DNA of 64,000 bases from Neurospora tetrasperma FGSC 2508 (Eukaryota; Ascomycota; Sordariomycetes; Sordariales; Sordariaceae), in NCBI RefSeq assembly GCF_000213175.1, contig NW_009799102.1, positions 3,079,763-3,143,762 of the forward strand, read 5' to 3'. Each line of letters opens with the position of its first letter. Within the stretch, counting starts at the first letter, position 1. Below are positions 12,739 to 23,959 of this stretch, piece by piece. The notes beneath the pieces were generated by a model. The model saw only the letters and a program-made list of their open reading frames with translations. It had not been told where the DNA came from and did not search any database. The position numbers and the translations under genes are program-made.

Positions 12739-13719
12739 TTACCCCCCTATTCCCCTCGGCCTACCGTACTAGAAAAGGCTCTACTAAATATACAAAAGAC
12801 GACCAAAATCCCCTACAACCGTTCCTAGCCAAATACCTAATTTAATAGGTACGAAATATTAATAATACTAAAAAAGAAAAATCTCTCTATCTAAGCCCCC
12901 AAACAAACGCTATACAACTACCTGCTCCCTACCCGAGTCGGTATTACTACCTTTACAAAGCTACACCCAGGCCGAAGCACTAAGACTAAATTTAGGGATA
13001 TTTCTAGACTTTACCCATCCGGGGACTAATTGCTATAATACTTTAATAATCTATAATGGAGACAATTAGAATCAAGGGTATTACCTAATACTTTGTATTG
13101 CTCTACTTCTCCTACCAGTAAAAGCCTTATCCTTACCGCTATAAAGACTACTCAATAGTTTTATACTTACAAAATATAATATTTACTACCCTCTATCGGT
13201 TGCATATTACAATTGATACTAGCACGCTAGCTATACGTAGAGAGGTATAGTATAAGGGCTTACTACACTACCAACGCTGAGAAATAGACTAGCACTCCCT
13301 ACGTTGCAGCCTCGTCTCTCCTGACTATTAGAAACTCTTCCTTTTAAATCCCTAATTAGCGCTCTCTCTACTATAGTTTTATTGGGGTCGATTCCTAGTC
13401 TTTACTCAATCCGAATTTTCTCTTCCTCTACTATTGCTATTATAGTTACTTAAGCCCCTACTAAGTTATAGCCGGACTATATTTATTTTTGAAATTCGAA
13501 GGTACTTCTTAAATTAGTACAATCTATTACCGTAATTGATATATTTACCCTCCTTCTTCTATTTATTGTTTTAATACTAAGATAGTAATAATATAGAGGG
13601 CCTTATTACAGAAGTATTAATAGAAGTATTTATAGGATTACTATTGTTTTTAACCGGGTACTTTGATAAGGCGAAGAAATTATTATTATTAAGACGATGA
13701 AGGTAGTCTAGCAATTAAG

Positions 13720-14366
13720 AACACTATTTAGGCACGTTAATTCTTTCTAAGAGCCGTTACTTCCAATCGTTATTTAGGAAAGCCGTTAATTAATTAACTT
13801 TAGTAACGTTGGACTAGGAGTCCATACGGGTAAAGTAAAATACTTCTTTAAAGCGAGTAAAGAAGGCTACTATAAATTCTTTAGAGCTAGACTTCTAGTA
13901 TAGCTAGTAAAGCTCCTAACTAACTCTCTTAATTGTATTAGAGTCCTTATATATAAATTTAAATTTAACGAATAGTTCTAAGGGCGATTGCGGGCCGTAG
14001 GCGGCGAAGGCGACGAATAGCTTCTTAATAGCGGGCGATAGGCAGGCGAACAAATAGTAAAACTACGCTTCTAAATTACTAATAGCGGATTTATCTATAT
14101 AGAGCTTTATTTGCGCGCTTAAAACCCAAATTTCGAATTCTTCTTTATTCCCTAAGAATTTTTCGAACTAGGGAAATACCTACTTCGGTACAATAACAAT
14201 AGCGGGCCTTAAAATAACTTCGGTTAATAACGTTTAAAAGGCGGCTATAAGTTTCTATAAACGTTCTTAGGGATCCTAAAATCAAGGGATCGTAGGGAAG
14301 GCGGTCGGCGTTATTATTATAGATGGGGAGAGAGATTCTTTGGGCGTACCTACGAAAGAACGGCAA
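13720..14366 (-). pseudogene. Gypsy-type Gag remnant of the LTR element
   Basis: The minus strand reads from the ATG at 14366 through about 215 codons with stops at Gln/Trp/Arg positions. Recognisable features of retrotransposon Gag (capsid-like) proteins are an EFEIW start of the first helix, KLYIDKSA, the FYYLFACLSPAIKKLF helix pair with AFAAYGP, an LELF.KF.FIYKD segment, and a later F.TRF.E...Y pattern followed by LTAFLNN. Their order matches fungal Ty3/Gypsy Gag, which assembles the particle shell. No zinc knuckle is visible downstream. The stop-free first 73 codons contain the likely start. Confidence 0.6.
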
Positions 14367-14396
14367 TGGAGTATTGAAAAAGAGGGTTAAATATGA

Positions 14397-14672
14397 TATA
14401 ATGGGTCTATTAGAATATTATATAGCGAGTAGTCGTATAATAGTTAAAATACTATATTTAACTAAGAGAGTAAAAGGGAAGACTGTACCAGAAGGGTACA
14501 GTCTGGAGAAGGTTTTATACAGGGCGCCAAGAGCGCACAGGCCAGGCAAACATGTGGGCAAACATGTGGATCCAACCAACCAGAAGGCTCGCATCCTTAT
14601 CGATACGGCCGGTCCCAGCTTGGCAGACTTGGCAAAGCCGAGTCTTTAATCCTGGGCGCTAGCCCTATAATA
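14397..14672 (-). repeat. Long terminal repeat (5' LTR on minus strand)
   Basis: Partner of 12463-12738, the same 276 bp in length. It begins TATAAT, the RIP form of TGTAAC. The exact GGAAG duplication follows at 14673. Confidence 0.85.
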
Positions 14673-14677
14673 GGAAG

Positions 14678-15660
14678 AGGTTGTTTTAGAGGAAATTCGC
14701 TGCTTTTAAAGTGGCGATTTTTATTAAGAGTAAGCCTCTATTCTCTCCGTCCTTTTTCTTCTAAGGCCAAACTCTTATAATAATTACCTCCTTATTCTTA
14801 TTCTTTACTACGTTTATTAATACTTTTAATATAATATAATTATTAATATTATTTTAGGGTATATTCCGGACTAATACACTTACAATATTTATAGTAATAA
14901 AGGCCTCATTATTAAAGACCTCTATAATTTATATTCAATTTTACTAATATTAATTATATTTAAATTCATTAAAGATAATTATATAGTCTCTAAACGTTTG
15001 TATTTTAATAACTGCTTTAATTATTAAATTTAATTTTTTCCGGTTTAGGGTCGTTACTACGGCCGTCTTTATATCTTTATTCGAACAGTCTATAAACTTA
15101 ACGGTAATAATTGCTCCTTTAATAGTAAATTACTATTTAAAATTAAAAGGGATAGACTTTTTAATAATAGTAGTAAGTAATTATTAAAGGGTAATACTAA
15201 TCTTATTTAGGATAACTTTCATTATAATATCGGCCTATTATTTTGGTACCTCTTAAGTACTTTTCTTAATCTCCTTCAAAATATCCTTCTTTAAATTATT
15301 AAAATCCTTTTTAAAAATAAACTAATCGGTTCCAACCTTATTAGCTTCGGGTTATATAGGCCTACTTTTTCTTATATAAACCTATATAAATTCAAAAAGT
15401 AATTTTTCAGCCTAATATTAGTCCTTAGTCGAAATAATAATATAGTTTGTAGATTTACTAGCTCTAATAATAAACTTCTTAAATATTTTATTATCTTCTT
15501 CTATTATATCCAAAGTCTTTATAATAAATATAATTTCAAGCTCGTTATATATAGAAATTTCTACGAGCGGGTTATAAATACTATTTTCGAGCTTACGAAT
15601 ACCGCTATTTATAATTATTAGTAACGATAATACAACGCCGTCGCTACGTTCGTCGTAAGA
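14678..15660 (-). pseudogene. LINE-A ORF1 N-terminal part
   Basis: Minus-strand homologue of 43873-45030 in LINE-B and the matching part of LINE-C. It encodes a lysine-, asparagine- and isoleucine-rich protein with many RIP-type stops, joined to the CCHC segment at 12021-12281 once the LTR element is removed. A well-preserved 5' untranslated part follows at 15660-15764. In LINE-B and LINE-C this 5' part is also the best conserved piece of the element. Confidence 0.6.
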
Positions 15661-15764
15661 TATTATGAGGGACGTAAACGACCCTCCTGAGTCGATTGCC
15701 GTTGTTAGTTTTCGTTTTGGAGTATTCCTCGACTAGAAATCGGCGTTTCCGGTTTCGGCGTCGT

Positions 15765-15778
15765 TTGTAACGACGATA
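15765..15778. repeat. LINE-A target-site duplication, right copy
   Basis: Exact repeat of 6155-6168. The target continues with a second partial GTAACGACGATA, so the target was already a short tandem repeat within the host ORF. Confidence 0.9.
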
Positions 15779-16215
15779 GTAACGACGATAACCTCCTTAA
15801 CCGCCGCTGTAACCGCTAGGGTAGGGACCGTTGTATAATATTATTAACGACCGATATCCCTATATCTTATTATAAGTACGGTCGTATTAATAATACCGTT
15901 AATACTATATCCTATATTCCTAAACACAGTTATAAGCTTACTCTATTGTTAGTTATATTGGATTTAGCTACTTTCGAAGAGTGTATGGGTTCCTTGCATC
16001 TTTGAGTCTATTTAGCGATTCAGTTTCTTTTGTGGTATGTAGTAATTAATAATAATATATTTAGTATCGTAGTAAGTATTGTAGTAAGCATCGTGGTAAG
16101 TATTATAGTAAGCATCGTGGTAAGCATTGTAGTAAGTATTGTAATAAGCATTGTAATAAGTATTGTAATAAGTATTATAGTATTTAACAGTATAATATCA
16201 AATCTAGGATTATAG
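15779..16215 (+). pseudogene. Unidentified Gag-like ORF, second part
   Basis: Joining 6154 to 15779 with one copy of the 14-bp duplication restores one plus-strand frame. It then runs through CIILLTTDIPISYYKYGR and TFEECMGSLHL (about 15975) into a Ser-Ile-Val-Val repeat that ends near 16190. Total length with the first part is about 1.5 kb. The repeat (16066-16190) probably encoded Ser/Thr/Ala/Val repeats before RIP. Function unknown. Confidence 0.4.
16066..16190 (+). repeat. 12-bp minisatellite, about ten units
   Basis: Units of AGTATYGTAGTA with A/G and C/T variation. They keep the reading frame and encode the four-residue repeat SIVV/SIVI at the end of the unidentified ORF. Confidence 0.8.
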
Positions 16216-16849
16216 GATCCAGTATTGGAGTTAGCCTACTAGCTGATTGTGCTATTTGTACTCAAGTTGGAGGAGTGATGATATCCCGTATCCTATAGTT
16301 GGCAGTACAGCCTATTGAAGTCGGAGGAGTAATATCGTCCCGTATCCTAACGAGCTTAGTTAGTTGATATATTAGCTATTTTAATTTCTGTGCCCTTATT
16401 ACCTTTATTATTATCGCTATCGTTTTCTATCGTTGTCGTTATTATTATTGTATTTAATTGAATAATGTACATTGTTTTGATTAAATATAGGGGTTTAGGG
16501 GGGTAGTTCTACTAACTTAGTATTTTAGCGCGGCCTTCGGTCGTAATATATAAAGTCGGTGGAAGGAGCCCAAATTTATACTTGTCTTTTTGTGTTCTGC
16601 TCTGTCGCTTCCTTAAGTAAGATGGACCTTCCCGTCTTAAGACTATTATATAGAAATAAACCGTCCCAGGACTATAGTAATATATAAACCGTAATGAAAA
16701 TAGCAACTACAACCGAATTGCAACCGTACCGGATGTCTTGCGACTATTCCTTAATATTAACCGTCGTACGACGGTTGTATATAAGAAATAATAAAATAAC
16801 GGTAGTGTACCTGTTCCAAGCCTCTTATATATGCCCAGCTAAGTATCCC
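16216..16849. other. Intergenic stretch with a 27-bp direct repeat, no gene
   Basis: 16269-16295 and 16323-16349 are 27-bp direct copies (GGAGGAGT...CCCGTATCCTA) spaced 54 bp apart. The rest, including a 64-codon minus-strand open frame at 16512-16706, has no recognisable domain or element end. Base composition at 16200-16360 is less AT-rich than the flanks, so this part may be single-copy DNA spared by RIP. Confidence 0.45.
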
Positions 16850-17756
16850 TACTTATATAGTTTCCGGTCCTAATAATAATAGTGATACCCCTAGCAGCCC
16901 TATAGCTATTGATAATCCCGGTCGTCCTATTCTAAATAATAATTGGTTTTAGTAGCGTTGTAATGTTACTACGAACTAGACTCGTATTAAAAACTTTTCG
17001 AAGAGTTTTTAAACGCAATTAGGTATTAAATAAATAGTATTTCTAATTTTTACTATAATTACAGTTTAAATAGTACTTATAAATAATATAATCGTTTCTT
17101 CTTCATCCTCTAGTCCCTTTATTGCAATATTATTAGTAATTCGCTTCCATTTTAAAAATACCTTGCAATTTCGTTATATTACTCCTCCTCTAATTTAATT
17201 ACTAAATAGTACCCCTTTAATCTTCCTAACCTTAATACCTATAATAGAATCCTCTTAACCTTCATTCTATTATCCAAATAATCCTAGAACTCTTCTTTTA
17301 TGAATAGCTACTTCTTAGTATCTAATTAAAAGAGGCCTTCCGTATTAAGGTAATTCAAAATAATATAGGCGAAGGTTTCTTTTTCCAACCTGTAAATGTA
17401 GATGAGTATTTAAACGCCTAATACCTTTCTCCGGAAGAAAAAGGCCTAGAATCCTATAATTTTCATTCTGATTTAAATTAGGAAGGAACTCTTTACTTTA
17501 ATTAGTAAGTATAATTCGTTATTATCTTCCTCCGATAGTCGAATTCTCCTCTTTTTCTTTTCCTTCTTTGTATTAACTATATATTATTGAATAGCTTCGC
17601 TATTAAATCCAGGAATAAAGTTCGTAATAGTAAATTTATACTATCAATCTAATTTAATTATTATTGTTACTAATTAATAATTATAATACAATACCTATTC
17701 TCTATTCATTATATCTTTTAATTACTCTTCTTTATTAGTAGTTTAGTATTCCGAAT
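16850..17756 (-). mobile_element. LINE-D: internal fragment of the LINE 3' region
   Basis: Minus-strand sequence homologous to LINE-A 7600-8890 and LINE-B 48415-49270. Neither LINE end is present; it is cut on the left near 16850 and on the right by Gypsy-1 near 17757. It is useful as the empty-site reference for MITE-A, since it lacks that insertion. Confidence 0.7.
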
Positions 17757-19333
17757 TTATAATTAGTCTAAATTGACCGTCGTCGAAATAGATGCTTCTT
17801 ATTGGGTTTGCAGTAGTATTTTATTTCAATATAATAAGGAGGGAGTCTTATATCTAATTATTTATTTTAGTTAGTAGTATCCTTCGACCGAATGTAACTA
17901 CGATATTTACAATTAGGAATTATTAACTATTATTAAAGCTCTTAAAGAATAGTATTCCGAATTGGAGGGAGCCTAAAAACCTTTTAAAGTCCTTACCGAT
18001 TATAAAAGTTTAGAGACTTTTACAATAAATAAATAATTTACCCCCTAATATATACAATGGTTTTAATTCCTCTCTCGTTTTAATTTCATTATCAAGTACC
18101 GCCCTAGATTATTATAGGTACGCTCCGACGCATTGACTAGGAAATTAGAAAATTTACTTAAAGATAAGGCCGATAAGTGGCTGCTAGTTAAGAATAAGGT
18201 TTTATTTAATTATAATATTCTTGTTAATAGAGTTTTCGTTTTAGAGGACGGAGGTGAGGAAGTTTATATTAGTACCGAATATATTTGTAAATTAGAAAGT
18301 TTAGACGAGGAATTAACGGATAATTTAGTAATTAAAGGCTATAAGAAATCAATTATCCTTTAAAACATTATTACTTATTTATTAGACCCTAACCGTCGAA
18401 TATAATTTAAAGAGGTCCAAAATTATGTAAAGAAGGTTCCTTTTATTAAATACTAAGCAATCTAAAGGCGAATATACTTTTATAGCGCTATCTTTATCGA
18501 CCCTACCAATATGGAACTTTACTTTTTACTCCTCTACTACATCTATAAATCGCCGTCGGCTAAATATCCAAACTATAAAAAGACCTATTTATTACTATTA
18601 TAATTCTTCTTTTAACTAGGGATATATACTACTATTAAGTTATATTATACGGCTTACCTAATATACGCCAAATCCAAACTATTACAATACGCCCCCTATA
18701 GTTTTTTAAAACCGCTAACAATACTATTTATACTATAAAAGGATATTTCCATCGATTACCCCACTAACCCCTTATATATACTGCGGGTAGGAATTTAAAT
18801 ATATTATTATTATTATCGCCTACTTTATTAAAATAAGGTACTATATTCCTGCCGTCGGTCTAATAGTAGAAGAATTAGCGGAGCATTTCATTAAAAAGGT
18901 CTATAGTATTTACAATCTACCGGATTTTACTATTTCCAATTATAGTACTTAATTTATTTCGTAATTTTAGAGGGCTTTATTGTTACAATTAGAAATTGCC
19001 TTTAAACCCTCTTCCACTTTCTACCCCACTACTAACAATTAAACCGAGTATATTAATGTAGAAATAGAGAAGTACTTTTATCTCTACATTAATTAGGTTT
19101 GGGACGATTGAGTAGATTAGTTACTAATTACGGAATTTACTAGTAATAATTTAGTATCTAAGATTACGGGTATTTCCTTCTTTTTTACTAATTATAGTTT
19201 TGACTTACATATAGGTATTAAGCCGGTAAAGTTATACCCGCCTAAAATATCGGTAGTAAAATAAATAGAATATTTTGAAGTTAATAAATTAATTAATTAA
19301 TTTAAAAGAGTTTTAGATTTCGTTATTAATTAA
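17757..19333 (+). pseudogene. Gypsy-1 pol remnant: RNase H and integrase, N-terminal part
   Basis: The plus strand encodes Ty3/Gypsy RNase H with TVVEIDASYWV (first catalytic Asp, about 17780), a YDIYN-x-ELLTIIKALKE box (about 17905) and KVLTDYKSLETF (about 17985), then DALTRK at 18130. An integrase follows: a spacer reading FIDPTNMELYFLL (about 18490), the ISIDY core start (about 18750), the ISN/FIS segment (about 18935) and a decayed NPQTD-like box (about 19015). 18133-18363 is the longest stop-free piece. The frame breaks at 19333, where MULE-1 is inserted, and resumes at 22400. RT and everything upstream are missing, because the element is cut by LINE-D at 17757. Integrase would insert the cDNA. 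Confidence 0.75.
19326..19333. repeat. MULE-1 target-site duplication
   Basis: TTAATTAA here and at 22400-22407 flank MULE-1 exactly. Confidence 0.85.
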
Positions 19334-22300
19334 GGGTTTACCTCCCCACACGCACCAAAAACCTACATGTACGCATCTAAGGACCCTGACAGCCGACATG
19401 TAAAATATGCCGTTTTAGCTATAAAACTCGGGATTTGTAATGTCTTGAGCTGGGTCAACCCAATACACCCCTTGTAAATTTTAGTATTATAAACTAATCT
19501 AACAACGCCAATATAATAATATTTTCATAGTATTAAAATATCATATTATACTCTACTTTACTCTAATCTAGTCTAAATATTAATATTTAATAGTTTAAAA
19601 CTTATATCTAATAGATTAGATAATTTAGAGAGCTCGTCAAATAAATTAGTTAATAATATTTCAATAACCTCCTCCCTTCTCTCCCTCTCCTTAACTATTT
19701 GCTCTCGAACTCTCGCCTCCTAGTATCTCCCCAATTCATTATCCTCCTCCTTATCGTCGTCGGCTACTTCGATACAATTACATACCTCATTCTAAGCACG
19801 AGTACGGGCGTTATTACTATCCATCTCTTTAATAGTAGCCCCCTTCTCATAACAGGAATATCTACGGCGTACTAAGGCTTATATTATACTTAAGTTACGT
19901 AATTTACCCTTTAGCCCGGTTAGTATACGTATAGTATTATTTAATTCGATTGGCGGTATAATATATATAGGTTCATTACTAAATAGGCCCCCCTACTTAC
20001 GCAGACGACCTTTAGGTATTACTCTAACAGCTAATTTATACTTAAAATATCTATTTACCGTATCCTAATAAGGGAATTAATATAAAATATAATAATAATT
20101 TATATATCGTTAATATAAATATTAAAATAAATAGCAAACCTCCTTTATTACTAGGGCTATTTTACCCTTATTCAATAAAACCTCTATTTCATAGGTATAA
20201 GGGAGATTATATTAAGCTTTAAAACTATTAGAGCAAGGTTGAAGGGGGGTATTAGGGAAACCTAGCCGCTTAGAGGGTAGTATTAATTTGAATTTATTCT
20301 ACTAGCAATCTATAAAATTAAACGCCTATACAAACAATTTATATAGGTATTTACCTATGTACTTATAGTTAACTCACTTAATTCGTATATATAAATCCAA
20401 TTTAGCTAATAGATCTATATAAACCTTATAATAATAATCTATATATTAAAAATAAACTTTATATAATTCAATTAGACTACTACGAACTAATAATCTATAA
20501 TTCTTAAAGGAACCGTTATTAGCCTTATTTAGTAATATTATTCTTTATTCCTAATTAAAATAGTTTTTAATATAATAGCCTACCCACTCCTTCTTGCAAG
20601 GTAGGAGAGATTCCTTAATTTACGAAATAATATCTTCCTAATTACTAAATTAATATTAAAGAATAGACCAAACGTACTCAAACTCCGTCACTTCAAAGGA
20701 GTAAATTATATACTACTATATAAAGAATAGTGTTAACCTTATATTAGCGACTTTATTAAGTAGGGGGTTGAAAGCTTTAGCCCTAATAATTATAATAATA
20801 TAAACGTTAAACCGCTTCCACTCCTCAAAGTCCTCCTTATTATATTGATTTTATACTTCCTAACTTAATAAGGACCTTAACTTCGACCTTAACAAGAATA
20901 GGGGTAAGTATACCTAATCTCTTTCAAGGTAATTAATAATATTATAATTAAAATACTATATATAATACTATCATTATATATTAAAGAAGGTCTAATTAAT
21001 AGCACTAGTAAATTGGGGGTTACCGTCAATTATAGCTACTTTAGGGTAAGGGATTTTAAGCTCGTTAATAGCGTCTTTAATACCCTAAGCTAAAAAGGCA
21101 TACCCTTCCTCCCTCACGTTATTAAATAATTTTTGAAAAACTAATATAGAAGTGTTTTCTAGAGTAGGAATTACACCCTATATAAGAAGAAGGTTATAAT
21201 AATTAGTTTTATACATTATATTAATTAAAATAATATATAGGAACTTTATCTATATCCGCCGCTAGCGTTTAGTAACCTAGAATATATAGTATAATATATT
21301 ATTATTATTCCCATTGAATTATTCGTACTTAAAAGCGAGGGCATTACTCTAATAGTCTTTATATACCCTTTCAATAAACGCTTATATATTATTATAACCC
21401 TTTCGCATATTATAGTATTAATACTAACATATATTATTAAAGTCTTTATAAGTCTAAAGAATATTAGAGTATCCTTTCTTTACTATAGCGAGGACGGTTT
21501 ATATTATAAAGTCTTATTATAGAAGGAGGTTCTCTAAGAAGGTATTAACTTCCAAATTAACCTTATAATTATATACCTTCTAGCGAAATATAATATAGCC
21601 TTCTAATTTGCGTAACGGGGTATAGTTTTAATAGGTTAAATCTATTATCCGGGTAATCTACTTCTATCTAATAACCCTCTTAATTTAGAGTATAATTCGG
21701 AATAGGTAATTATAGATAGTCTTTTATAATATAGACCGCCGCTTCGTATTACAATTTTACACTAATAGCGGACGGGGGTCGGTATAGTTGCAACGGTATA
21801 TAATCTTAATAATAGAACTATTATTTTCGTAATTAAGTTTATTAAATTTTTAAGTACGTTAAATTACAATACTAAAGCAATAGCGACGGTAAAAGGCAAC
21901 GAACTAGGCAAAAAGCTCGTCGTAATCTTCGGTAATTATTAAAAAGTGGGGGTCGTCCGCTAGCACAGTCTATATTATATTACGATCGATAGAGGTAGAG
22001 GAGGCATACGAAGCAAGGCTAGAGATCGAAGAGGTCGATATATAATAAGGGCGCTTAGTAGAGGGTATTTATAGTAATTAATTAGATTTAAAATTAATTA
22101 AATACAATAATTTTACGTAATTAAAAGTATAGTACAAATATAGAATTAGAATACTATTGTAGATACGTACAAACTATCAGTATAATAGCGTATAGAATAC
22201 TAGTGCTAGTACAATTAGCCGTGTGAAAAAAGGGGAAAAGAAATGACTAAAGTATAGCGATGTCGCGTATATTCAAAAGACGAAATTTTGCGGGTAAAAA

Positions 22301-22399
22301 TGGGATTTACGATGTCAGGTGTCATCAGCTGAACCGCCCCAGTTTTCTGTGTGGGGGTGCGTATATGTAGGTTTTTGGTGCGTGTAGGGAGGTAAACCC
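19334..22399 (-). mobile_element. MULE-1: 3.07-kb Mutator-like element (minus strand)
   Basis: Inverted repeats of about 43 bp start GGGTTTACCTCCC at both ends and contain CACGCACCAAAAACCT. The 8-bp duplication TTAATTAA flanks the element. The right end carries the sequence that begins MULE-3 and MULE-4, so transcription is leftward. The interior is homologous to MULE-5 (compare 20930-21120 with 56940-57120). It encodes a decayed MULE transposase. The insertion splits the Gypsy-1 integrase. Confidence 0.85.
19800..22050 (-). pseudogene. MULE-1 transposase remnant
   Basis: On the minus strand near 21000-21110 reads IKDAINELKIPYPKVAIIDG followed by NPQFTSAIN and an FFN-x5-YYI-x3-NYN tail. This is the MULE transposase core pattern (P-x-IIxDxxxxLxxAIxxxFP ... 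C-xx-H-xxxN), in which the Asp is catalytic; the Cys/His pair has become Tyr. Near 20010 a KGR-x-RK box resembles an AT-hook, better preserved in MULE-5. Stops throughout show it is dead. The protein would have cut and joined the element ends in the nucleus. Confidence 0.65.
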
Positions 22400-23164
22400 T
22401 TAATTAAACCTAGTAAATATAATAATATTACGGAAATAATACGAATATTCAATAATCGGACGCCTTGAGATATAAAGTAAGAGATAAAGTTCTGTTTAAT
22501 ATTAAGAACCTTAATACCGGCCGGCCTTACGCTAAATTTATACCCCTTTTCGAAGGACCTTTTAACATCCTTAAAGCGGATAGTTATTGGGTAATACTTA
22601 AACTTCTAATTAATATAAAATATAACTTAATATTCTGAATTAGTAAAGTTGAATTGTAGGATAAGGAGGGTTTCCTAAGATAAATAGCTATAGAAGAATA
22701 GAATATTCGTACTAATTATAACTATACTATAAAGAGGACTAATAATAGGGAGGACTTTATCGAATATAGATTCGAGCGAATTAAACAATACCGGAGGAAT
22801 AATAAAGGTTATTAGGAATACCTTATAGTTTAAGCACTCCTATATATACTATTATAGCAACTATACACTAATATATTTATAGCCCCCAATATTATACAGG
22901 CCTTCTACAATAATTATTCCGATGTATTATATCCCCCGAATTAGGCAGCGGCGGAAAAGAGTCGAAGGCGGTTAGAGACGGAAGAAAATTACAAAGGGGA
23001 GAAGGAAGTAAAACGGGAAGCTCTAGCTCCGCAGTAGAGGTTATAACGGCACCCGCTGGCAGCGGTAGTAAAAGCTTTTTAAGAACGGACTACTCGTTTA
23101 ATAAGGATTTCTATTATTCTATATAATATTAGTTAACTATGTAGCTTTTTTTAGTCCGGGGAAG
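22400..23164 (+). pseudogene. Gypsy-1 pol C-terminus: integrase tail and chromo-like region
   Basis: The frame resumes after MULE-1 with DKVLFNIKNLNTGRPYAKF (about 22485), then LFEGPFNILKADSYWVILKL, the typical integrase C-terminal GPF box, and an ISKVEL segment. Next comes a stretch with EYRFERI...RRNNKGY-x-EYLIV (about 22770-22830), which resembles the start of a chromodomain as in chromoviruses. A charged, Arg/Glu-rich tail follows. Chromodomains steer integration to heterochromatin, which fits the setting; that part is inference. The tail ends just before a purine-rich tract and the 3' LTR. Confidence 0.7.
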
Positions 23165-23430
23165 TATCATAAGGTTAGCCTATATGCCTTATACCTAGTG
23201 CTAGCGTACAGTAGTTTCTAAAACTACTATACACTATTATCTCTACTAACTATTGTTATTACCGGTACTTAATTAGTTAGAGCGCTATTTACCGCGGGTC
23301 TATAGACCCATTAGCGGCCGCCCTTATAAGACCAGCCTTCTAGGCACTCGGCTATGTACTTTTCTTCTTTTCTCCTTCGTGTAATTACGTATATTTATAT
23401 CTACTATTTACCCTTTGCCCGTAATATACA
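23165..23430 (+). repeat. Probable 3' LTR of Gypsy-1
   Basis: It begins TATCATAAGG (RIP form of TGTCATAAGG) right after the purine-rich AGTCCGGGGAAG and ends TAATATACA, about 266 bp. It is less AT-rich than its surroundings. From 23431 the sequence belongs to Gypsy-G-minus, so the boundary is sharp. No 5' LTR exists in the window for comparison, so this is inferred from position, TG/CA-type ends and the purine tract. Confidence 0.5.
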
Positions 23431-23439
23431 AGCTATAAC

Positions 23440-23900
23440 GTTTCTCGAAACTTTAGGTATTCGGGTTTGGAAATTTGGTATAGCGACGGGTATATAAGTG
23501 CCTTTATCTTTATAATTAAATTTGAATTCTCCCTTCTCCTAGTCTATAGATAGATTATATTATTAGAGCTATAGGAGGCTTAGGATAATAGGGTTTTTTT
23601 AAAAATAAAGTAAAAATGAGTAATTTAATTTCTTTATTATATAGTCCAATATATATTGTAATTTTTATAGATTTGGGTATATAGGTATTAATATTGCTAT
23701 TGGCCAGCCGTAGTGGTCTTAGTTTGTTGAGTTTTATTATAGGTATTTGACTTTTTTTAATGAATTTAGTATTAATAAAGCCTTTATTTGTATAATTATT
23801 ATTAATTAGGGTTAGGTATTATATTTTACGTTTATTATAAAGAAGGTAATTTGAAAGGAGGATAGATTTTTTTAGTTTAATTGTTATTAAATTAATAAAT
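23440..23900 (-). pseudogene. Gypsy-G-minus retropepsin remnant
   Basis: The reverse complement of 23440-23900 aligns with 40230-40620 of Gypsy-G-plus, including the segment that encodes PIILGL...W..Q.N.SI...EKGEF-type residues typical of the C-terminal half of fungal Gypsy aspartic proteases. The protease would mature the Gag-Pol polyprotein. Confidence 0.6.
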
Positions 23901-23959
23901 AATAATTCTGACGTTTCTTCCTAATTCTGGTACAATTCCCTATTCAAACAATCTTTATT

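Larger units (their letters stand above)
12463..14672 (-). mobile_element. 2.2-kb Gag-only LTR retroelement inserted in LINE-A
   Basis: Two direct repeats of exactly 276 bp (12463-12738 and 14397-14672) flank a 1658-bp internal region. The 5-bp target duplication GGAAG sits at 12458-12462 and 14673-14677. LINE-EF carries the uninterrupted site (around 43613) and shows the empty sequence with GGAAG once. A purine-rich tract reads on the minus strand next to the left LTR (12739-12760), so the element points to the left. Its only coding remnant is Gag-like. No protease, RT, RNase H or integrase is seen, and the interior is too short for them. It is therefore non-autonomous and must have used enzymes of a Gypsy relative. 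Confidence 0.85.
6169..15764 (-). mobile_element. LINE-A: full-length Tad1-like LINE (minus strand)
   Basis: The element runs on the minus strand from 15764 (5' end) to 6169 (3' end) between perfect 14-bp duplications. Removing the nested LTR element (12463-14672 plus 5 bp) and MITE-A (7773-8183 plus 8 bp) leaves about 6.96 kb, matching LINE-B at 6.995 kb. The order is ORF1 with a CCHC knuckle, endonuclease, reverse transcriptase, a long 3' region, then a conserved 3' end next to a short ATT-rich tail at 6169-6178. The 5' end shares the AACGACGCC start seen in LINE-B and LINE-C. The coding parts are full of RIP-type stops, so the copy is dead. Tad1-clade placement is inferred from domain order and fungal context. 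Confidence 0.85.

Noticed and set aside
16030-16215. 61-codon frame with SIVV repeats as a membrane peptide
   Set aside because: The repeat comes from a 12-bp minisatellite, and the Val/Ile content is explained by RIP of Ala/Thr codons.
19334-22399. Assignment of the 3.1-kb elements to hAT because of the 8-bp duplications
   Set aside because: The internal protein shows the MULE core (DTTY-x-x-N and P-x-IIxD...NPQL patterns) and no hAT dimerisation motif; fungal MULEs can make duplications of about this length.
23165-23600. Longer 3' LTR of Gypsy-1 ending near 23595
   Set aside because: The reverse complement of 23440-23600 aligns with the protease of Gypsy-G-plus, so the LTR must end by about 23430.
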